64,000 bases of DNA from Candidatus Gastranaerophilales bacterium (GCA_944325875.1 CALVBU010000005.1:1-64000); one strand, 5' to 3'. Positions 11,001 through 19,082 are shown, counted from the stretch's first letter. Numbers and translations are program-made. The notes: generated from the letters alone by a model not told the origin.

Positions 11001-11693
11001 AAATCACTTCTATCTTACGCTGTTGGTTGTATGTTCGGCAGATATTCTCTCGATGAAAAAGGTTTAATATATGCTGGTGGAGAGTTTGACAAGAGCAGAT
11101 ATCAAACCTTGGAAGTTGATGAAGATGGTATTTTACCGATTCTTTCTGATACTTGGTTTGAAGATGATATTATAGAAGAGTTCAAAAGGTTCTTGAAAAA
11201 AGCATTTGGCGAATTATATTTCAATGAGAATATGCAATATATAGCAGATGTTTTAGGTCGCAAAGGTTCTGAGAGTGCAGAAGATAGAATTAGAGCATAT
11301 TTCTTGAAAGATTTCTACAAAGACCATTTGCAAATCTACAAAAAACGTCCTATTTATTGGATGTTTACAAGTGGGAAAGAAAAAGCATTTAATGCTCTAA
11401 TATATCTGCACAGGTATGATAAAACAACATTATCAAGAATAAGAAAAGATTATTTACACGAGTTCCAAAACAAATTGGATAATGCGATACAAAGAGCAGA
11501 AAACGAAGGAAATGTTAAATTAACATCACTATATTCAAAATATCAAACAGAATGCCTTGAATTTGATAGAAAGATTAAAGATTTAGCTGATGAGCAGATA
11601 GAACTAGACCTTGATGACGGTGTAAAAGTCAATTATGCAAAATTCCAAGGACTACTCGAAGCAGAAAAAGATATTGTAGGAAAGAAGGGGTAA
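8076..11693 (+). CDS. pglX: BREX adenine methyltransferase PglX
   Basis: 1205 residues from the ATG at 8076. AAGGAAG lies 5 bp before it; an in-frame TTG directly upstream is less likely. The SAM-binding motif DPACGSG is at 313-319 and the catalytic N6-adenine motif NPPY at 494-497. A large C-terminal target-recognition and helical region follows, as in BREX-1 PglX. The enzyme marks host DNA at a non-palindromic site so that BREX can tell self from phage. The gene is intact, and its stop codon directly abuts the ATG of the next gene. PglX genes often vary by phase or recombination, but no homopolymer switch was noticed here. Confidence 0.95.
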   Translation: MTELLEKEITLDKSALKDFAIKARRKLKERVELQAKLMGFYEDNRAVNYEFEDDRQVKINGEFFSKKQVETLQREIKSKGYENLIDEVAYTWFNRFIALYYMEVNGYSENNFNIISNIDNLNQFAVSVSSQLNAEEKQTVISAVQNNNQDVIFKTLLIHQCNVMNKKLPFLFEQIQDYTELLFPQGMNSSDSVIKEMLSLDKSNWQVVEIIGWLYQYYIAERKDEVFADLKKGKKISKENIPAATQIFTPKWIVKYMVENSVGKIWLEARPNEELQSKFKYYLESAEQEDNVKEKLKEIINKNISPEDIKVLDPACGSGHILVTAFEVLYQIYKSAGYMEDEIAKLILTKNLYGLDICDRASQLAQLAVIMKAREYDKDISSKVVELNITSIQDTNWFDSRVKECLMNGVTNQLLAQAQIDLLQKTFKDAKEYGSILDVKEFDFSFWEERLYAVQTLNMGLLYSDITEQLREKLPQLIKQARIMQQQYECVISNPPYMGNKGMSSKLSEYVKKNYKTTKTDFFAVFMEKNYHYTKKNGYTSMITQPSWLFLSSFEDLRTQILDNQNITSLLHMGRGIFGIDFGSCAFTFRKANLKNYNGSYFRLHQRTFQYINPEDIANLYLTAKQNHDFVFDFSSYKANADDNEKEEIENSKPLKIYYQAKQTDFHSIPGAPIAYWASDRVREIFKNEEPLKNVGMPRVGLQTSDNNRFIRLWSEVDISKTGFGFKNRETAQESKLKWFPYNKGGDFRKWYGNNEYFVNWYNDGQEIREYNDYLNSTRSSNIGIANTQFYFHESITWSFVSSTNFGVRYSFPGFIFDTGGSSVFVDSGKIRYLTGLLCCKLTFEFLKLTNPTLNFQPGNVGSLPIIFPKDENIKKQIDLIVDENIKISKDDWDSFETSWDFEQHPLLRFKENGKVEDSFSKWKEYKQEQFNKLKANEEELNRLFIDIYGLQDEMTPEVDDKDITVALADELRDIKSLLSYAVGCMFGRYSLDEKGLIYAGGEFDKSRYQTLEVDEDGILPILSDTWFEDDIIEEFKRFLKKAFGELYFNENMQYIADVLGRKGSESAEDRIRAYFLKDFYKDHLQIYKKRPIYWMFTSGKEKAFNALIYLHRYDKTTLSRIRKDYLHEFQNKLDNAIQRAENEGNVKLTSLYSKYQTECLEFDRKIKDLADEQIELDLDDGVKVNYAKFQGLLEAEKDIVGKKG

Positions 11694-12716
11694 ATGGAAC
11701 TTTTAACTATTCAATATCAAGACATAGAAAAAGATGTAATTGATAAATATTTAGCAGGGAATATTTTTCATATAACAAAAGAAAATAACTTTACTTCTAT
11801 TATTAGTGATTTTTGTATTTACGCACCCAATCCTGATAAATATTTACCGAATTATTCTCAGACAAGTATTTCATTTGGGTATAATGAAAAGGCTGTATGT
11901 TTATTAGATTATAGAAATATTATAAAAAATGAGAACTACAAAACTTCACAAACAATGTTTTATACTAATTGTTATATTTTTATTCTAAATAAGACTGAAC
12001 ATTGTAATATTATACCTTCAAAAAGCAACGAAGAGTTTCGACCTGATATGTATTTAATTCCAGAATACGAATGTTGGTATAAAGATAAGATTTCATTAGA
12101 TAAAATAGAAAAAATAATATATATACAAAAATTTGAATCAGAAGAAGAATTGGCAGCAAAAGAGCACTGTCTACTAGAGGTTTCAATAAAATATGAAAAA
12201 GAATTAGAGCTAGAACTAGACAATACGGAAATACTAACAACAAAAAAATTAATAAAAACTTTAAATTGTAATGAAGAAGTTACAACCTTTAGGCAAAAAC
12301 GTTCATTTATATTTAATTTTGCTATGATTTGGAATCTTTTTGAAGATATATGTATGAGTAAAAAAGCCCAAATCTCAAAAGTGAATAATTTGGTTGCAAG
12401 TCTTATTCCAGTTAATAATTTAGAAGTGGATGCAATTTTTGATTATTTCAAAGATAGGTATAAAGTTGCTGATAATATATACAATACAGAAAGCTTATCA
12501 TGGAGAAGTAATGAAAAGACTTACAGAAATTTTGTAATAGAAAAATTCAGAGACACTCAGTGCTCTCATCAAGATAAAATAAAAGCTGTTTTATATATTA
12601 TTTTTAGACTAAGAAATAATCTTTTTCATGGAGAAAAAGATATTGCAATAATAAATGAACAAAAACAAACTTTTGTTCTTGTGAACAAATTTTTAATGGA
12701 TTTAATTACTTTATAG
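11694..12716 (+). CDS. HEPN-like protein inserted between pglX and pglZ
   Basis: 340 residues. The start codon follows the pglX stop with no gap, so translation is probably coupled. The N-terminal 200 residues form a mixed alpha/beta domain I do not recognise. The C-terminal part is helical and carries RNNLFH, with R307 and H312 in the Rx4H spacing that marks HEPN ribonuclease folds of the ApeA-like kind. HEPN proteins are frequent RNA-cutting effectors in defence systems. That this one is an RNase linked to BREX is inference from motif and position. The core type 1 BREX gene set has no gene at this position. Confidence 0.6.
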   Translation: MELLTIQYQDIEKDVIDKYLAGNIFHITKENNFTSIISDFCIYAPNPDKYLPNYSQTSISFGYNEKAVCLLDYRNIIKNENYKTSQTMFYTNCYIFILNKTEHCNIIPSKSNEEFRPDMYLIPEYECWYKDKISLDKIEKIIYIQKFESEEELAAKEHCLLEVSIKYEKELELELDNTEILTTKKLIKTLNCNEEVTTFRQKRSFIFNFAMIWNLFEDICMSKKAQISKVNNLVASLIPVNNLEVDAIFDYFKDRYKVADNIYNTESLSWRSNEKTYRNFVIEKFRDTQCSHQDKIKAVLYIIFRLRNNLFHGEKDIAIINEQKQTFVLVNKFLMDLITL

Positions 12717-12727
12717 GTAAATAGATA

Positions 12728-15238
12728 ATGGAACAAGATAAATTACAAGAATTAATATTGAAACATTTTAACAAGCAAGAAAGACAAATTGTATTCTGGT
12801 ATGATGAAACTGGAGAAAATGAAGAAAAACTGGATTCATTATCTCTTCCTAATATTAAAATACACAAGCTCACAAAGAATAATAATCTTTTGACAAAAAA
12901 GTTGCTTGAAAAAGATGATACGACATCCAATTATCTTATTTATGCACCTTTTGAGATGCCTCCTATTGAAGATAACTGGTTTATTGATACACAACTATAT
13001 TCACAAGTTCTATCTGTTGACGAGGTGGATAGTTTATGTTCCGAATTTGAAGTCTATGATATAGCAATTAAAAACCTGTTCAAAAACCATATAAAATTCT
13101 TTAATAATAAAAAAAGAATAAATAGTTTCAAATCTTTATTACCATCTAATAAGTCGGTAGAAAATTTCTACTTAGCAATGTTTGGAACTCTTGTCGAATG
13201 CAAAATATTTGATAAGTACAAAATTATTCAAACCTTTATTATAAAAGAAATTGTTGATAAAAATACCCCATCTAAAGAATTTGCTAAGTATGGATTGGAA
13301 GATAAGTTTTGGGAATTAATAGAAAAAGAATTTGGCTACTTGGGAGAACGAGAAGCAAAATATCTATTAGCAGGAATTGTGTTCAAAAAACTGCAACAAC
13401 AACTCAGAGGTTCAAGTTTCCCTGATACCTATAAAAAATATATTAGTAAGAATATGAAAGAAGCTGAATGTAATTCATTCTTAGAAAGTTGGTATCGTGA
13501 TACAGAGCTTATGCCTTATTATAAAGAATTGATAGAAGAGTTTGAAAGAGAAGATTTCAAAATAGATGAGAATATTACAGACTGGTCTGATATACTACAA
13601 AGCGAACCTGAATTCCAAACTCTTAGAGCATATGATAGATTCCTTGTTAATTATTTGATTGCTCAATTTGATTCGTTAAAAGATGAAGATAAAATACTTA
13701 TTGAAAAAAGAAAAAGAACACTATTCTATAATGAGTATGAAAAGGTTTATAATGCTCTTTTCTGGGCTTTGGAATTAAGTTTGTTAGTGAAAAACACTCA
13801 GATTCCAGAGCAGAAAATTGAAACATTTATTAAAAGCTATGCTCAAAGTTATTACAAAATAGATAAAGCATATAGAAAATTCTATTACTATTGTGGATTA
13901 TTAAACGATAGAAAACTTGACTCTGTTAAAGATAAAGTTGAGAAATTGTATGTAAACAAATATCTTGATGATATTAATTTGAAATTCTCTAACCAAGTAA
14001 AAGAAATTGCCCCTAACTGGACTTTTTCAAACCTTCCTATGCAAAAAGATTTCTATTACAATGAAGTGCGTTCTTCTAAAAACAAACTTGTTGTTATAAT
14101 TTCTGATGCATTACGATATGAAATTGCAGAAGAATTAAGTGAGGCAATTAGAAGTAACTATTCAATTAAAGCCGATGTTAAACTGGATTGTATGGTCGCT
14201 TCAATCCCTTCTTATACAAGATTGGGGATGGCATCATTACTTCCTCATAAAGAAGTTTCTATGAATAATAAAGCTGAAATTGTTGTAGATGGAGTAGTTG
14301 CAAAGGATTCTGCATCAAGAGAAAAAATATTGCAAGCACATAATCCAAACTCAAAAGTTCTGATTTTAAGTGATTTAGAAGATATGTCAAGAGATGATTT
14401 AAGAGCTCTATTTAGTGGATTAGAGATTGCTTATATTTATCATGATGACATTGATAAAGCTGGTGAACATAATGAAAAAGATGTGTTTAATGCTGCTGAA
14501 AAAACTGTAAAAATACTTTCAGAAAAAATTAAGTTTTTGTTCAATAATTCTTTGTGTAGCAATGTAATTATTACCGCAGACCACGGTTTCTTATATCAAT
14601 ATAGCGATTTAGAAGAACATCAAAAGATTACAATAGGCACTATTGATTCTATTGAGTGTAAAAAAAGGTATATTATTGGAACTTCTCCAGTAGAAAAGCA
14701 GGGTATCGTTGATTTTGATATGAATTATATATTCAAAAATTCAGATTTAAAATTGTCGTTGCCATGCAATATTAATAGATTTAAAACTTCTGGAGCTGGC
14801 ATAAATTACGTTCATGGAGGAGCTAGTCCTCAAGAAATAGTATTACCTCTTTTGAGAGTTAAGCAAAACCGTAAACAAGAAATTAAGAAAGTAGAACTTT
14901 CACTAGAAAACTCTTCTCGAAAGATTACCAATAATAAGTTTACATTATCATTCTTGCAAAAAGAAAGCATTTCTGAGCTTGTTAAACCAAGAGTATTTAG
15001 CGTTTCTTTATGGGATGAAGAAAATAATATGCAAGTGTCTAATGAACTTATTATAGATGCAAATATTAGTTCTGATAAAATGGAAGATAGAATATTCAAA
15101 AAAGTATTAGAACTAAAAAGCTTTGATGCAGATAAAAACAAAGATTATTACTTGATTATAAAAGATGTAAATGAAGTCGGTGAACCATATGCAAAAATCC
15201 CATTTACAATAAATTTAATGTTCCAGTCAGATTTTTAA
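12728..15238 (+). CDS. pglZ: BREX alkaline-phosphatase-fold protein PglZ
   Basis: 836 residues. The phosphatase-superfamily core is visible in VVIISDALRYE (D460, metal or nucleophile region) and ITADHGFLYQY (D618-H619-G620, metal site). A helical N-terminal half and a C-terminal beta-rich domain surround the core. PglZ is essential in BREX; some PglZ proteins have metal-dependent nuclease activity. It starts 11 bp after the HEPN-like gene with only a weak AGGT ribosome site. No truncation is seen and length is normal for BREX-1. Confidence 0.95.
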   Translation: MEQDKLQELILKHFNKQERQIVFWYDETGENEEKLDSLSLPNIKIHKLTKNNNLLTKKLLEKDDTTSNYLIYAPFEMPPIEDNWFIDTQLYSQVLSVDEVDSLCSEFEVYDIAIKNLFKNHIKFFNNKKRINSFKSLLPSNKSVENFYLAMFGTLVECKIFDKYKIIQTFIIKEIVDKNTPSKEFAKYGLEDKFWELIEKEFGYLGEREAKYLLAGIVFKKLQQQLRGSSFPDTYKKYISKNMKEAECNSFLESWYRDTELMPYYKELIEEFEREDFKIDENITDWSDILQSEPEFQTLRAYDRFLVNYLIAQFDSLKDEDKILIEKRKRTLFYNEYEKVYNALFWALELSLLVKNTQIPEQKIETFIKSYAQSYYKIDKAYRKFYYYCGLLNDRKLDSVKDKVEKLYVNKYLDDINLKFSNQVKEIAPNWTFSNLPMQKDFYYNEVRSSKNKLVVIISDALRYEIAEELSEAIRSNYSIKADVKLDCMVASIPSYTRLGMASLLPHKEVSMNNKAEIVVDGVVAKDSASREKILQAHNPNSKVLILSDLEDMSRDDLRALFSGLEIAYIYHDDIDKAGEHNEKDVFNAAEKTVKILSEKIKFLFNNSLCSNVIITADHGFLYQYSDLEEHQKITIGTIDSIECKKRYIIGTSPVEKQGIVDFDMNYIFKNSDLKLSLPCNINRFKTSGAGINYVHGGASPQEIVLPLLRVKQNRKQEIKKVELSLENSSRKITNNKFTLSFLQKESISELVKPRVFSVSLWDEENNMQVSNELIIDANISSDKMEDRIFKKVLELKSFDADKNKDYYLIIKDVNEVGEPYAKIPFTINLMFQSDF

Positions 15239-15250
15239 GGCAGGTGAAAA

Positions 15251-17299
15251 ATGAACAATTTAGATAAGAAAATTACAGAAACATTTGAAGGTTGTGTTGT
15301 AAGGAAAGACTTAGTAAAAGAAGTTAAAGGGAATGCTATTGTTCCTTCATACGTCTTAGAATATTTACTTGGACAATATTGTGCATCAAGTGATGAAGAT
15401 GTAATTAAATCAGGAATTGAATCAGTAAAAGAAATTCTTGCAAAGCACTATGTTAATAGAAACGAAGCAGAATATATTAAATCTACTATTAAAGAAAAAG
15501 GACGCTACAAAGTAATTGATAAGGTAAGTGTTCAATTTAATGAAAAAACTGATTCATATATTGCTACATTTTCAAATCTTGGAATAACAGGGATTAATGT
15601 CCCATCTGAAATAGCTTATAAAAAGTATCCAAGATTATTGGTTTCAGGAATTTGGTGTCTAGCAGACCTTGAATATCAATATACTGAAGATAAAAAGGCT
15701 TGCCCTTGGTTATTGCAGAACATCAAGCCTATTCAGCTTGCACAGTTTGATTTTGAAGATTTTAAAGCTAAAAGAGCAATGTTTTCTACTGATGAATGGA
15801 TTGATTTACTTATGCAAAGTATAGGTTTTAATCCAGAAATGCTAAGCAGAAGAAAGAAATTACTACAGCTTGTTAGACTTATTCCATACTGTGAAAGAAA
15901 TTATAATTTTATAGAACTTGGACCTAAAGGAACTGGTAAGAGTCACATATACACAGAATTTTCACCTCATGGCACTTTGATTTCTGGGGGCGAAGTTTCT
16001 GCTGCAAAATTATTTGTGAATAATTCAAGAAAACATGATATTGGTTTAGTTGGCTATTGGGATAATATTGCATTCGATGAGTTTGCAGGTAGCTCAAAAA
16101 AAGTTGATAAAGCCCTTGTCGATATAATGAAAGGTTATATGGCTAACAAGTCATTCTCTAGAGGTGTTGAAACACTAACGGCAGAAGCATCAATGACATT
16201 TATTGGTAATACAAAGCACAATGTTCCTTATATGTTAAAACATTCTAATTTGTTTGAAGAATTACCTCCTCAATATTTAGATTCAGCATTTCTTGATAGA
16301 ATTCATTTCTATTTACCGGGATGGGAAGTTGATGTTACTAGACCAGAATTATTTACAACAAACTATGGTTTTGTTGTCGATTATTATTCTGAAGCTTTAA
16401 AATGTCTAAGAAATTACGATTTTTCTAATGAGTACAAGAATGAGTTTACTCTTGGCAATATCTCAGAACGTGATAGAGCTGGCGTTATGAAGACCTTCTC
16501 TGGTCTTATGAAGATTATTTATCCTGATAAAAAGGCTTCATGCCAAGAAATAGAAGAGTTATTAAAATTTGCAATGGAAGGAAGAAAAAGAGTCAAAGAC
16601 CAGATTTTAAGAATAGACTCGACTCTTCCACAAGTAGATTTTTCATATACAAGTAATTCTGGAGTCGAAGTTAAAGTAAAAACAACTGAAGAAATTCAAT
16701 ATAAAGGATTATATAATGGAGAAATGGAAGACTCCGAAGACGAAGTTATGATAAGTTCTCCAGAAGTTGTTGAAGAGATAAATGATAGTTCTAAAGAAAC
16801 TGCAACTAATGAAGAAGAAATTAAAGAACATCATTTTGTAATTGAAGAAAATCAAATTGGGGTTACGTTTGAAAAGCTGTTTGGAAGATTATTTAAAGGG
16901 GTAAAAAATATTGTTATTACTGACCCTTATATAAGAAATTTCTACCAAACTGTAAACTTAATGGAATTATTAGAAGTTGTAGATAAAGCGAAATCTGAAA
17001 CAGATATTGTTACTGTTGAATTAATAACTTCTGCTGATGAATTTAATGAACAAATACAGCGTGAAAACTTAAATACAATAAGAGAATCTTGCTTACAAAT
17101 GGGTATTGAATTTAGTTATCAATTCGATTCAAGTATTCATGCAAGAAGTATTGTTACTGATACTGGATGGAAAGTTTTATTAGATAGAGGACTTGATATA
17201 TTCCAAAATTGTGAAAGAAAAGATGCATTTCAATTCACAACAAGATTACAAAAGTACAGACCTTGTAAAAAATTTGAGATAACATATTTGAGAACATAA
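15251..17299 (+). CDS. brxL: BREX AAA+ protein BrxL with an MIT_C-like C-terminal domain
   Basis: 682 residues, preceded by AGGTGA. Residues 1-200 match the BrxL N-terminal region. An AAA+ core follows, with GPKGTGKS at 224-231 and the FSPHGTLISGGEVSAAKLF block. After an acidic linker (about residues 480-530), residues about 537-682 do not look like the Lon-type protease domain. They read as an MIT_C domain (phospholipase-D-like fold): ITDPYIRNFYQ, SIHARSIVTDTGWKVLLDRG, LDIFQ and RPCKKFEITYL. Known BrxL forms a ring-shaped DNA-binding ATPase. The altered tail is the odd feature here. The BrxL identity is firm; the tail assignment rests on motif pattern only. Confidence 0.88.
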   Translation: MNNLDKKITETFEGCVVRKDLVKEVKGNAIVPSYVLEYLLGQYCASSDEDVIKSGIESVKEILAKHYVNRNEAEYIKSTIKEKGRYKVIDKVSVQFNEKTDSYIATFSNLGITGINVPSEIAYKKYPRLLVSGIWCLADLEYQYTEDKKACPWLLQNIKPIQLAQFDFEDFKAKRAMFSTDEWIDLLMQSIGFNPEMLSRRKKLLQLVRLIPYCERNYNFIELGPKGTGKSHIYTEFSPHGTLISGGEVSAAKLFVNNSRKHDIGLVGYWDNIAFDEFAGSSKKVDKALVDIMKGYMANKSFSRGVETLTAEASMTFIGNTKHNVPYMLKHSNLFEELPPQYLDSAFLDRIHFYLPGWEVDVTRPELFTTNYGFVVDYYSEALKCLRNYDFSNEYKNEFTLGNISERDRAGVMKTFSGLMKIIYPDKKASCQEIEELLKFAMEGRKRVKDQILRIDSTLPQVDFSYTSNSGVEVKVKTTEEIQYKGLYNGEMEDSEDEVMISSPEVVEEINDSSKETATNEEEIKEHHFVIEENQIGVTFEKLFGRLFKGVKNIVITDPYIRNFYQTVNLMELLEVVDKAKSETDIVTVELITSADEFNEQIQRENLNTIRESCLQMGIEFSYQFDSSIHARSIVTDTGWKVLLDRGLDIFQNCERKDAFQFTTRLQKYRPCKKFEITYLRT

Positions 17300-17305
17300 A
17301 TATTT

Positions 17306-17986
17306 ATGGATACAAAAGAAGCATCAAAAAAATTTCAGAATGGGAATTGGCAAGATAACGCTATTTTGTCTAATGGATATTATAGTTGGGATATGATGGC
17401 GGACGGTTATTTTAATGCTGCTAATATCTTAGTGGGAAGTACCATTTGCCCTGAGTTTATCAATGAGAAATATTTGTGTAGTAAAAATAAAGAAATTGGA
17501 GAACCTTTATTTCCAACATGTAAAAACACCTTTATTTTCCCCATATTTTTCTTATATAGACATTATATTGAATTATCAATAAAAAAAGCTTACATGAGAA
17601 TCAAGAAATGTAAGCTTGAAAATTCTAAAATTAAAGCTGAACATTCTCTAAGAATTTTGTTTAAAAATTTAAAAGACAATTATATGAATATGTATAATAG
17701 CAATACATATCAAATGTATAAAAATTTAGAATTTAAACAATTACGACGTAAGTTTCAGGAAATAGAACAGATTATACTTGAGTTCGATGCTATAGATAGT
17801 ACATCTTTTAATTTTAGATATCCTATAGATAATAATGGTTGTCTTATCTTTAACAACAATGAAATAATTAATATAGAAAATCTAGCCGAAAAGATGCAGA
17901 AAATTAGAGTTTTCTTTCAATACCTAGATATTGCTTTAGATGAAATTGAAGAAGTAAAAAATATTATACTAGATTATATTGAATAA
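17306..17986 (+). CDS. Unassigned HEPN-like helical protein, last gene of the BREX operon
   Basis: 226 residues, starting 6 bp after brxL. The protein is helical, with YRHYIELSIKKAY (R85, H86) followed by KAEHSLRILFKNLK (H113). This arrangement recalls HEPN-type families in which an RH-E-L helix precedes a conserved histidine-leucine. A canonical Rx4-6H motif is not evident, so catalytic activity is doubtful. Tight spacing says it is co-transcribed with BREX. Role unknown; it could be an accessory effector, an inhibitor of the other HEPN protein, or unrelated cargo. Confidence 0.5.
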   Translation: MDTKEASKKFQNGNWQDNAILSNGYYSWDMMADGYFNAANILVGSTICPEFINEKYLCSKNKEIGEPLFPTCKNTFIFPIFFLYRHYIELSIKKAYMRIKKCKLENSKIKAEHSLRILFKNLKDNYMNMYNSNTYQMYKNLEFKQLRRKFQEIEQIILEFDAIDSTSFNFRYPIDNNGCLIFNNNEIINIENLAEKMQKIRVFFQYLDIALDEIEEVKNIILDYIE

Positions 17987-18031
17987 ACAGATAAATTATT
18001 TAAATATAGTTAATAATATATTATATCTAAA

Positions 18032-18062
18032 CTTGATGTTATCTAACTTTTGAGTGATGAAT
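18032..18062 (+). promoter_or_regulatory. Promoter-like segment, copy 1
   Basis: CTTGATGTT begins a 31-bp segment that ends in GAGTGATGAAT, 24 bp before the ATG at 18086. The segment at 18396-18426 has the same ends, length and distance to its start codon. The -10 region is not consensus, so an activator may be needed. Confidence 0.45.
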
Positions 18063-18085
18063 ACGACACCTTAAAAGGAGGTCGT

Positions 18086-18310
18086 ATGAGTAACAGCAAG
18101 AAATACAAGATTAAACAAAAAGATTTTAGGAAGTTAGAAAAATTAGCTGAGCGGATTTATAATATTGTCACTGTAATTGATTATTTTTGCAGGACGCAAC
18201 AAGAAATTGAAGAGCTGTATAATCTTACTCCAATAGTCGAAAATTTAAGGCGAGATTCTGATACAGTAAACGCTTATTTTATAAATTATCCTGACAACAA
18301 AAATTTTTAG
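18086..18310 (+). CDS. Small hypothetical protein, 74 residues
   Basis: The start at 18086 is set by a strong AAGGAGGT at 18075-18082; an in-frame ATG at 18050 lacks one. The product is basic at its N-terminus (MSNSKKYKIKQKDFRK) and helical, with a conserved-looking Tyr/Phe-rich middle and no recognised domain. It stands alone between the BREX operon and a three-gene cluster of similarly small genes. It shares its promoter-like segment with the first gene of that cluster, so the two may be co-regulated. Probably mobile-element cargo. Confidence 0.5.
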   Translation: MSNSKKYKIKQKDFRKLEKLAERIYNIVTVIDYFCRTQQEIEELYNLTPIVENLRRDSDTVNAYFINYPDNKNF

Positions 18311-18363
18311 ATGGTATTTAAAACTTGTTTTAATACCGTTCAAAAAGTGTTCAAAAAATGAAT

Positions 18364-18377
18364 TGTGTCTGAATGAT
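18364..18377. repeat. 14-bp inverted repeat, right copy
   Basis: TGTGTCTGAATGAT is the exact reverse complement of 1481-1494. Read rightward it has the 5'-TG polarity of a Mu-type end. It therefore may mark a second element end facing away from the BREX segment. Confidence 0.6.
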
Positions 18378-18395
18378 AAGTTTTGAGAGAGTTTG

Positions 18396-18426
18396 CTTGA
18401 TATTTTACTCATTAAGAGTGATGAAT
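18396..18426 (+). promoter_or_regulatory. Promoter-like segment, copy 2
   Basis: CTTGATATT begins a 31-bp segment ending GAGTGATGAAT, 24 bp before the ATG at 18450. Length, ends and spacing equal copy 1 at 18032-18062, while the middle differs. Confidence 0.45.
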
Positions 18427-18449
18427 GTCATTGCTGATAAGAGGTAGCA

Positions 18450-18665
18450 ATGATTGAATTAGGCAAAAAATACAAACTTAAAAAGATTAAAGGCTTTGAA
18501 AACACTGATAATGAGTATTACAAAGTAATAGGATTCTATAATTTCGATACTGTAATTTGTGAAAATGCCTACGGAGAAAGATTTGTATTTATGAAGGAAT
18601 TTTTAATTGATCCACAAAAGCCTGATGATATCTATTCAGATTTGATACTTGAAAGGAATAAATAA
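18450..18665 (+). CDS. Small hypothetical protein, 71 residues
   Basis: Starts at an ATG 6 bp after AGAGG. The sequence (MIELGKKYKLKKIKGFENTD, then VIGFYNFDTVICENAYGERFVF) suggests a small beta-barrel or SH3-like fold because of alternating hydrophobic strands and glycine turns. I do not recognise a family. Its stop overlaps the next start (TAATG), so the three genes 18450-19082 form a translationally coupled set. Confidence 0.55.
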   Translation: MIELGKKYKLKKIKGFENTDNEYYKVIGFYNFDTVICENAYGERFVFMKEFLIDPQKPDDIYSDLILERNK

Positions 18666-18865
18666 TGACAGAAAAAGACTATGCACTCTACGGAACAAAG
18701 GTTTTAAACTTAAAAACACAAGAAATCGGATTGCTGATTTGTATTTGGAAAAACAAATTCGCCAATGCAGAGATAGATTACGCGACTTGCGTTGATAAAC
18801 AAGGCAAAAGATACAACATAGAGCTTGATAACATACGAGGATTTGAAGATGATTTTGAAAAATAA
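18665..18865 (+). CDS. Small hypothetical protein, 66 residues
   Basis: Starts in the stop codon of the preceding gene. The body (GTKVLNLKTQEIGLLICIWK, then DYATCVDKQGKRYNIELDNI) has the strand pattern of a small beta domain like its neighbour, and the two may be distant relatives. No known motif. Co-transcription is clear from the overlap; function is unknown. Confidence 0.5.
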   Translation: MTEKDYALYGTKVLNLKTQEIGLLICIWKNKFANAEIDYATCVDKQGKRYNIELDNIRGFEDDFEK

Positions 18866-19082
18866 ACTGACAAGAGAAAGCTTAGAAATAACTTATCCTG
18901 AATTTAGAAAAAAGTTTGCAAAAGAAATCCGGACAGCTTTTGAAAGCTATCGCACAACACAGTTAAATAAGTATTCTTATAACTTTAAAGATGATAACTC
19001 TATGGAATACAATTTCTACTTTCAATTACAATGGAATTTTAATCACTTTGGAAATTCTAATTGGTATATTGAAAAAATGTAA
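18849..19082 (+). CDS. Small hypothetical protein, 77 residues
   Basis: The ATG at 18849 overlaps the preceding gene by 17 bp and follows GAGG; a TTG at 18825 is possible but lacks support. The product begins MILKNKLTRESLEITYPEFR, which is helical and basic, and then has an aromatic-rich tail (YNFYFQLQWNFNHFGNSNWY). No family recognised. It is the third gene of the small overlapping cluster. Confidence 0.5.
   Translation: MILKNKLTRESLEITYPEFRKKFAKEIRTAFESYRTTQLNKYSYNFKDDNSMEYNFYFQLQWNFNHFGNSNWYIEKM

Noticed and set aside
15251-17299. Annotating the gene as an ATP-dependent Lon protease
   Set aside because: No Lon Ser-Lys catalytic dyad context is visible, and the C-terminal part fits MIT_C better.
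1481-18377. A single composite transposon carrying BREX with these 14-mers as outer ends
   Set aside because: No target-site duplication at either side, and the TG polarity points outward from BREX; kept as an open finding instead.
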